A stretch of DNA of 9,946 nucleotides from NCBI GenBank assembly GCA_937906915.1, contig CALCUU010000150.1, positions 1 through 9,946 of the forward strand, given 5' to 3'. The translations under genes were made by a program, and so were the position numbers. Positions 6,240 to 9,946 of the stretch are shown here, piece after piece. The stretch's first letter is position 1. Each line of letters starts with the position of its first letter. The notes under the pieces were generated by a model, which had not been told where the DNA came from, did no database searches, and worked only from the letters and a program-made list of their open reading frames with translations. The stretch is from an uncultured Phascolarctobacterium sp. GTDB lineage: Bacteria; Bacillota; Negativicutes; Acidaminococcales; Acidaminococcaceae.

Positions 6240-7607
6240 TTATTGTTTCAATAATTCTTGCAAAGTTTTCAGCTCATTTTGCAATTTGCCGTCGGTTTTG
6301 CACTTATTGCTTATCTTTTCGTAGGCGTGGATTACAGTGGTGTGGTCACGTCCGCCAAAAAGTTCACCAATGCGGGGATAGGACATATCTGCCAGTTCAC
6401 GGCACAGATACATGGCAATTTGACGAGGGTAAGCAATGCTTTGAGTACGTTTTTTATTGAAGAGCTCGTCTTTTTTAATGCGGTAGTGGTCTGCAACAGC
6501 TTCCACAATGCTTTCAAAGGTAATTTGCTTAACCTGAACCACGTTACCCATTTCGTCTAAAATTCTTTTGGTAATTTCAATGGTAATGGGAACATTCATC
6601 AAGGAAGAGTAAGCAACTACTTTGGTGTAAGCGCCTTCAATTTCACGAATGTTGCTGGTAATGCTGGTTGCCAGCAAGGTTAAAACGTCGTTGGGCAGTT
6701 CAACATTATCGTTAAAAGCCTTTTGACGTAAAATCGCCATACGTGTTTCCAAATCAGGAGGTTGGATATCTGCGATTAAGCCTTGTTCAAAACGGCTACG
6801 CATTCTATCTTCCAAGGTTTCTATTTCTCTAGGAAGCTTATCACTGGAAATAATGATTTGCTTATTGGAATCCTTCAAATCATTAAAGGTATGGAAAAAT
6901 TCTACCTGAGTTTGTTCCTTGCCCTTCAAAAATTGAATATCGTCGATGATGAGGCAATCTATGTTGCGATATTTTTTACGGAAGGCTTCCGTATTTTTAT
7001 TGTAAATGGAGTTAATGATTTCGTTGGTAAAGTTCTCACTGGAAATGTAAAGAACTTTCATGGAAGGATTATTTTGTTTAATGCGGTTGCCAATGGCGTG
7101 CATTAAATGGGTTTTGCCAAGACCTGCACCACCGTAAAGGAAGAGGGGGTTGTAAGTATTGGCAGGGTTATTGGCAACTTGGGAAGCAGCTGCGTAGGCA
7201 AAGCGGTTAGAATTACCCATAACGTAATTTTCAAAAACATATTTAGGATTCAAATTGCTTTCGTCGTTATCGTCTTCCTTTTCGTTTCTAAAAAGGGGAC
7301 GCATTGCTTCTTCCTCTGTTTTTATTTCGGGAATAATTTGTTTTTCTTCGTTTTCTTCAATTGTATCTATAATCAATCTAAGCTCTTTATTTACAATGGA
7401 AGAGAGAATACCTTCAATGGTCTTTGCGTATTTTTCTTCGATTACTTTTTTAAAGAAGTTATTTTTAACTGCAACCTTGTAATAATCTTCGGTAACTTCC
7501 AAGGGCATGATGGGATTTATCCATACTTCAAATACTTTCTCGCTAACTGATTCCTTAAACTTTTCTGTGAATCTTATCCAGATTTCCGCCAAATCGTAAG
7601 TACTCAT
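6240..7607 (-). CDS. dnaA: Chromosomal replication initiator protein DnaA
   Basis: AAA+ initiator that binds DnaA boxes, opens the origin and recruits the helicase machinery. Numbering from the upstream GTG, domain I spans about 1-85, with an acidic linker (domain II, about 86-120) that is short for the family. The AAA+ domain has Walker A GGAGLGKT (160-167), Walker B LIIDD (220-224), the sensor region IIISSDKLP (252-260) and the RMRSRF segment (269-274) containing the expected arginine finger. Domain IV ends with the DNA-binding signature GGRDHTTVIHA (419-429). GTG at 7610 is directly followed by ATG at 7607. I chose ATG because the GGAAAG ribosome binding site then has a better spacing (about 9 bases); the longer form adds one residue. 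The gene is read leftward through the origin gap. Its promoter contains a DnaA box, which suggests autoregulation. Confidence 0.97.
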   Translation of the reverse strand: MSTYDLAEIWIRFTEKFKESVSEKVFEVWINPIMPLEVTEDYYKVAVKNNFFKKVIEEKYAKTIEGILSSIVNKELRLIIDTIEENEEKQIIPEIKTEEEAMRPLFRNEKEDDNDESNLNPKYVFENYVMGNSNRFAYAAASQVANNPANTYNPLFLYGGAGLGKTHLMHAIGNRIKQNNPSMKVLYISSENFTNEIINSIYNKNTEAFRKKYRNIDCLIIDDIQFLKGKEQTQVEFFHTFNDLKDSNKQIIISSDKLPREIETLEDRMRSRFEQGLIADIQPPDLETRMAILRQKAFNDNVELPNDVLTLLATSITSNIREIEGAYTKVVAYSSLMNVPITIEITKRILDEMGNVVQVKQITFESIVEAVADHYRIKKDELFNKKRTQSIAYPRQIAMYLCRELADMSYPRIGELFGGRDHTTVIHAYEKISNKCKTDGKLQNELKTLQELLKQ

Positions 7608-7643
7608 CACAATCTTTCCTTTCCTAAAATTAAAATAAAAAAT

Positions 7644-7687
7644 CGGCAGTTCCTTGCAAGGGATTCATCTAAAAAATTGCACTGCCG
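7644..7687 (-). promoter_or_regulatory. Terminator-like hairpin in the dnaA leader (possible attenuator)
   Basis: In the leftward transcript CGGCAGT (7687-7681) can pair with ACTGCCG (7650-7644), and GCAA (7680-7677) with TTGC inside the loop; the run ATTTTTTATTTT follows immediately (7643-7632). A GC-rich stem followed by a U-run is the layout of an intrinsic terminator, here about 35 bases before the dnaA start. The loop also contains the perfect palindrome CCTTGCAAGG (7661-7652), whose self-pairing would compete with the inner GCAA-TTGC pairs. The 30-base loop makes the structure weaker than a compact terminator, so attenuation is a hypothesis only. Confidence 0.5.
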
Positions 7688-7733
7688 TTGAATTTTTTAC
7701 ATCTATTATTTATGGTAAATTTTCTTACTTACT

Positions 7734-7762
7734 ATTTTATCAAACTGTGGATAACTTCGCAA
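7734..7762 (-). promoter_or_regulatory. Candidate dnaA promoter with internal DnaA box
   Basis: On the minus strand TTGCGA (7762-7757) and TAAAAT (7739-7734) are separated by exactly 17 bases, a good housekeeping-sigma layout with a moderate -35. The spacer contains a perfect TTATCCACA (7754-7746). DnaA bound there would block RNA polymerase, which matches the known autorepression of dnaA in other bacteria. A start near 7727 would give a leader of about 120 bases. Confidence 0.65.
7746..7754 (-). promoter_or_regulatory. Perfect DnaA box upstream of dnaA
   Basis: Exact TTATCCACA on the minus strand in the dnaA-rpmH gap, inside the spacer of the candidate dnaA promoter. It is the only perfect box on this side of dnaA. 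A looser copy (TTATCCACC, minus strand) lies at 8050-8042 before rpmH and TTATCCAGA (plus strand) at 7574-7582 within dnaA. Together with the dnaA-dnaN cluster this gives a two-part arrangement like that of Bacillus origins. Confidence 0.88.
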
Positions 7763-7854
7763 ATGCCTATTAATCTTTTTTACCGTTAATTGTATAATTG
7801 GCAATTTTTGAGAATTTTTTGGCTTAAATACGTGGTTTTTCAATGGTTTTGTAC

Positions 7855-7883
7855 TTGACGAAGAAAATATTTTAAAATATAAT
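7855..7883 (+). promoter_or_regulatory. Strong candidate promoter for rpmH-rnpA
   Basis: TTGACG (7855-7860), a 17-base spacer and a perfect TATAAT (7878-7883) form a near-consensus housekeeping promoter reading right. The start would be near 7890, giving rpmH a leader of about 175 bases. It is the only near-consensus promoter I find in the gap and probably drives rpmH and part of the rnpA-yidD-yidC-jag run. Confidence 0.8.
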
Positions 7884-7887
7884 ATCT

Positions 7888-8041
7888 TAGTAATACTTTG
7901 CATTACTATAACTATGTCAAATTTTATGTCATGCTCAATGCTGACGTTTCGCATATCTTTGCGATGGTGTCGTCATGCTACTGTATGAGTAATATATTTA
8001 CAGCTATCAATTCAATTAACATAGAATTTGATAAAAATTCT
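7888..8041 (+). promoter_or_regulatory. Structured leader of rpmH
   Basis: This gene-free stretch holds several inverted repeats. TAGTAAT/ATTACTA (7888-7894 with 7902-7908) is at the expected start of the transcript. A two-part stem combines TGACG/CGTCA (7942-7946 with 7971-7975) outside and TCGCA/TGCGA (7949-7953 with 7960-7964) inside. AGAATTT/AAATTCT (8023-8029 with 8035-8041) lies just before the ribosome binding site. GTCATGCT occurs twice as a direct repeat (7928-7935 and 7972-7979). The length and the nested stem suggest a regulatory leader, but I recognise no known riboswitch or ribosomal-protein leader. Confidence 0.45.
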
Positions 8042-8064
8042 GGTGGATAAGGAGGGAATACTTA

Positions 8065-8199
8065 ATGAAACGTACTTTTCAACCTAACAATCTTAGAAGA
8101 AAAAGAACCCATGGTTTCAGAGAAAGAATGAAAACTTTGGGCGGTCGTCAAGTTCTCAAAAGAAGACGTGCTAGAGGCAGAAAGAAATTGTCTGCATAA
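8065..8199 (+). CDS. rpmH: 50S ribosomal protein L34
   Basis: Encodes 44 residues starting MKRTFQPNNLRRKRTHGFRE and ending GRKKLSA, the almost invariant L34 sequence, strongly basic as expected for a protein buried in large-subunit rRNA. GGAGGG (8051-8056) lies 8 bases before the ATG. It is the first gene on the rightward side of the origin, divergent from dnaA, as in most bacteria. A near-match to the DnaA box (minus strand, 8050-8042) touches the ribosome binding site. A terminator-like hairpin follows the stop codon. Confidence 0.98.
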   Translation: MKRTFQPNNLRRKRTHGFRERMKTLGGRQVLKRRRARGRKKLSA

Positions 8200-8205
8200 C
8201 ATTAT

Positions 8206-8235
8206 AAAATAGGTCACGCAAGTGACCTATTTTTT
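8206..8235 (+). terminator. Intrinsic terminator or attenuator between rpmH and rnpA
   Basis: A 12-bp perfect stem (8206-8217 with 8222-8233) is capped by a GCAA tetraloop and runs into six T residues (8230-8235). It begins six bases after the rpmH stop. The next gene starts about 20 bases later with no clear promoter between them, so partial read-through would set rnpA expression far below that of L34. Confidence 0.85.
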
Positions 8236-8256
8236 CCATGCGCAGGTGCACAGTTG

Positions 8257-8616
8257 ATGCAGAAAAAACATTTTTCATTCAAAAAGATTAACCGTTTAAA
8301 ATCGAAAAAGAGTTTTCAAGTTGTGTACAACAAGGGACGCTCAGTTGTAGATGGTATGTCCGTTTTTTACATTTTGCCTGAGCAGGCAGAAGACGTAAAA
8401 ATTGGTATGGCTGTTGGTAAAAAATTGGGTTGTGCCGTTGTGCGTAACAAAATGAAGCGTCTTATGCGTGAAGTTTTCAGAATGCATAAGATGAGGCTTA
8501 AAAAAGGGTATCATATTGTTTGGGTGGCCCGCCGCAAATTGGCGAAGGCTGATTTAAAGACTTATGAGCGTGTTTTTTTAAGACTTGCTAAAAGAGCAGC
8601 ACTGTTACAAGAGTAA
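8257..8616 (+). CDS. rnpA: Ribonuclease P protein component
   Basis: Protein subunit of RNase P, which helps the catalytic RNA bind and cleave the 5' leader from pre-tRNAs. It has 119 residues and is strongly basic. The family signature VRNKMKRLMRE (62-72, the RNR motif) is present, after FQVVYNKGRSV (20-30) and the IGMAVGKKLGCAVVRN core strand-turn region (49-64). I chose ATG at 8257 because AGGTG at 8244-8248 gives an 8-base spacing; a TTG directly upstream (8254) would add one residue. The gene follows the rpmH terminator hairpin and is probably expressed by read-through. yidD follows 13 bases after its stop. Confidence 0.96.
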   Translation: MQKKHFSFKKINRLKSKKSFQVVYNKGRSVVDGMSVFYILPEQAEDVKIGMAVGKKLGCAVVRNKMKRLMREVFRMHKMRLKKGYHIVWVARRKLAKADLKTYERVFLRLAKRAALLQE

Positions 8617-8629
8617 GGATGTAAATAAA

Positions 8630-8839
8630 ATGGCAAAAATTCTGATTATGTTCGTCAGATTTTATCAGTTGTTTATTTCACCGATGTTTGGTCCAAGCTG
8701 TAGGTTTTATCCTACCTGTTCTGCCTACGCCATTGAAGCATTACAAAAGAAGGGTGCTTTAAAAGGTTCCTGGCTAACAATCAAACGCTTGCTAAAATGT
8801 CATCCTTTTCATCCCGGTGGCTATGATCCTGTTGAGTAA
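8630..8839 (+). CDS. yidD: Membrane protein insertion efficiency factor YidD
   Basis: A 69-residue protein with the conserved DUF37 pattern: an amphipathic or hydrophobic N-terminus (KILIMFVRFYQLFISPMFG), then PSCRFYPTCSAYAIEAL with its cysteines, and the C-terminal CHPFHPGGYDPVE. YidD is a membrane-associated protein that helps the YidC/Sec pathway insert membrane proteins. The ATG at 8630 is preceded by AAGGA (8615-8619), which overlaps the rnpA stop codon. A longer reading from 8585 would add 15 residues overlapping rnpA, but it lacks family similarity there and was not used. It sits between rnpA and yidC, its usual place. Confidence 0.95.
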   Translation: MAKILIMFVRFYQLFISPMFGPSCRFYPTCSAYAIEALQKKGALKGSWLTIKRLLKCHPFHPGGYDPVE

Positions 8840-8895
8840 GATAGGTTAATAAATCATAAAAGACAATTACATTATTTCTAAGGAGTAGTGATATT

Positions 8896-9528
8896 TTGGA
8901 CTTCCTCAGCGATCTCGTTCAACAAGCGCTTACTTTCTTGTATGGCGTTACTGAAACTTTGGGTATGCCCAGCTACGGCTTGGCAATTATTTTGATGACC
9001 GTTATCATCAAAATTGTTTTGTACCCCCTTACTAAAAAACAAATCGAATCCATGAAGGCTATGAATAAAATTCAGCCTAAAATGAAAGAAATCCAAGCTA
9101 AGTATAAAGATGACAAACAACGCTTGAATTTGGAATTAGCTAACCTTTATAAAACTGAAGGCGTTAATCCTCTTTCCGGCTGCCTGCCTTTGATTGTACA
9201 AATGCCGATTATGATTGGTATCTTCTACGGCATTCGTGATTTCCAATATGTTGGTCCTTCCAACTTCCTGTGGATGGAAAGCATTTCCAATCCGGACCCC
9301 TGGTACATTCTGCCGATTCTTTCTGCAGTAACTACCTTTATCCAATCCAAACAAACCATGCCTGAAGGTGGCGGTGCGCAAGGTAAAATGATGCTTTACT
9401 TCATGCCCTTGTTCATTGGTTACATCAGCTTCACTTTCCCCGCTGGTCTTGTAATTTACTGGGTTGTAATGAACATTATGCAAATTGCTCAGCAAGCTAT
9501 GATGAACAAAGCTGCTGCGTCTAAATAA
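8896..9528 (+). CDS. yidC: Membrane protein insertase YidC/Oxa1 family
   Basis: Integral membrane insertase that places proteins into the cytoplasmic membrane, alone or with SecYEG. The 210 residues cover the conserved Oxa1 core without the large periplasmic domain of proteobacterial YidC. Hydrophobic segments are seen at about 24-45, 91-112, 136-150 and 165-196 (probably two spans). A charged coiled hairpin (about 47-88) between the first two forms the cytoplasmic C1 loop. PLSGCLPLIVQMPIMIGIFYGIR (92-114) is the strongest family block. No signal peptide or lipobox precedes the core, unlike Bacillus SpoIIIJ. The start is TTG at 8896 with AGGAG 10 bases upstream; no in-frame ATG is better placed. 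Lys39 occupies the first-segment position where the hydrophilic groove usually carries Arg. Confidence 0.95.
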   Translation: MDFLSDLVQQALTFLYGVTETLGMPSYGLAIILMTVIIKIVLYPLTKKQIESMKAMNKIQPKMKEIQAKYKDDKQRLNLELANLYKTEGVNPLSGCLPLIVQMPIMIGIFYGIRDFQYVGPSNFLWMESISNPDPWYILPILSAVTTFIQSKQTMPEGGGAQGKMMLYFMPLFIGYISFTFPAGLVIYWVVMNIMQIAQQAMMNKAAASK

Positions 9529-9549
9529 GAATATTAGGAGTTGTTTAAG

Positions 9550-9946
9550 ATGGCTTTTGTAGAAATGACTGCTAAAACTGTTGATGAAGCCGTTGCCAAA
9601 GCTCTCAAAGAATTAAACATTACTGCTGATGAAGCTGTAGTTGAAGTTCTTGAAGAAGGTAAAAAAGGCTTCCTTGGCATGTTCAGTAAAGATGCTAAAG
9701 TACGTGTTACTGCTAAAGAAGTAGCTGCTCCCGTAGTTGAAGAAATTATTGTGGAAGAAGTTAAAGTAGAAGCAGAACCCGTAGTTGAAGAAACTGTTGT
9801 TGAAGAAGAAGCTCCTGCTGCTAACGAATATGTAGCTCGCGAACCGAGAAAATACGTTGTAAACGACGAAGCTATCGCTAAAGCAAGAGAATTCCTGCAA
9901 AAAGTATTCAACGCAATGAAAATTGAAGTTGTTATGGAAAAATTCG
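9550..9946 (+). CDS. jag: Jag/KhpB (EloR) RNA-binding protein, N-terminal 132 residues
   Basis: Partial gene running off the right edge. The Jag-N domain is clear: VEMTAKTVDEAVAKALKELNI (4-24) and then EEGKKGFLGMFSKDAKVRV (35-53), with the characteristic KKGFLG loop. An acidic linker (about 58-92) dominated by Val-Glu and Glu-Glu pairs follows. From about residue 107 the sequence AREFLQKVFNAMKIEVVMEKF marks the beginning of the KH domain; the R3H domain would lie outside the window. KhpB with KhpA forms an RNA-binding pair that affects cell elongation and division in streptococci. AGGAG (9536-9540) lies 9 bases before the ATG, and the gene is 21 bases after yidC, its constant partner. Confidence 0.95.
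   Translation, partial: MAFVEMTAKTVDEAVAKALKELNITADEAVVEVLEEGKKGFLGMFSKDAKVRVTAKEVAAPVVEEIIVEEVKVEAEPVVEETVVEEEAPAANEYVAREPRKYVVNDEAIAKAREFLQKVFNAMKIEVVMEKF

Noticed and set aside
7706..7954. An 82-codon minus-strand open frame in the dnaA-rpmH gap
   Set aside because: It covers the perfect DnaA box and both candidate promoters, its predicted product is low-complexity, Lys-, Ile- and Ser-rich with no recognisable domain, and there is no good ribosome binding site.
8585..8629. Longer N-terminus for YidD
   Set aside because: The extra 15 residues overlap rnpA and do not resemble the family; ATG at 8630 has an AAGGA at a suitable distance.
9534..9911. Minus-strand Ser/Thr/Ala-rich frame of 125 codons opposite jag
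   Set aside because: Its composition is the mirror of the acidic Val-Glu-rich linker of Jag; the plus-strand Jag-N domain is clear.
1..9946. Mobile element, CRISPR array, toxin-antitoxin, defence system, tRNA or rRNA genes
   Set aside because: I searched both strands by eye for terminal repeats, regular repeat arrays, transposase or nuclease motifs and tRNA-like folds and saw none. The gene content is a core origin region.

Overview
This window is the chromosomal replication-origin neighbourhood of a low-G+C Gram-positive-lineage bacterium (Bacillota). The Negativicutes are the most likely home, because the dnaA-dnaN-yaaA-recF-remB-gyrB order is Bacillota-like while a DUF721/DciA gene sits between recF and remB. 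The lineage is an inference from gene order and protein style; no 16S or other marker is present.

Left arm, all on the minus strand and reading away from dnaA: dnaA (7607-6240), the origin gap (6239-5988), dnaN, a yaaA/rlbA-type S4 protein, recF, a DciA/DUF721 protein with an added zinc ribbon and C-terminal domain, remB (DUF370), gyrB, a 100-aa protein I do not recognise, and the 5' part of a thiamine-pyrophosphokinase-like gene that leaves the window at base 2. From dnaN to the left edge the genes are separated by at most 17 bases or overlap, so they look like one long replication and repair transcription unit. gyrA, the usual gene after gyrB, is not next in line.

The origin gap between dnaA and dnaN carries two perfect DnaA boxes (TTATCCACA), several one- or two-mismatch boxes, and a Bacillus-type unwinding element. 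In that element two abutting boxes are followed by a 4-base spacer, a run of DnaA-trio triplets and an A+T-rich stretch next to dnaN.

The divergent gap between dnaA and rpmH (7608-8064) holds promoters facing both ways. The leftward dnaA promoter has a perfect DnaA box inside its 17-base spacer and a leader with a terminator-like hairpin. The rightward promoter is TTGACG-N17-TATAAT, followed by a roughly 175-nt structured leader for rpmH.

Right arm, plus strand: rpmH (L34), a strong hairpin terminator or attenuator, rnpA (RNase P protein), yidD, yidC (TTG start) and the first 132 codons of jag/khpB. This is the widely conserved rpmH-rnpA-yidD-yidC-jag cluster, linking ribosome and tRNA maturation with membrane protein insertion.

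No mobile elements, CRISPR arrays, tRNA or rRNA genes are visible. The protein-coding content is core and ordinary. The points worth a second look are regulatory and architectural: the origin layout, the dnaA promoter and leader, the rpmH leader, and the domain structure of the DciA homologue.
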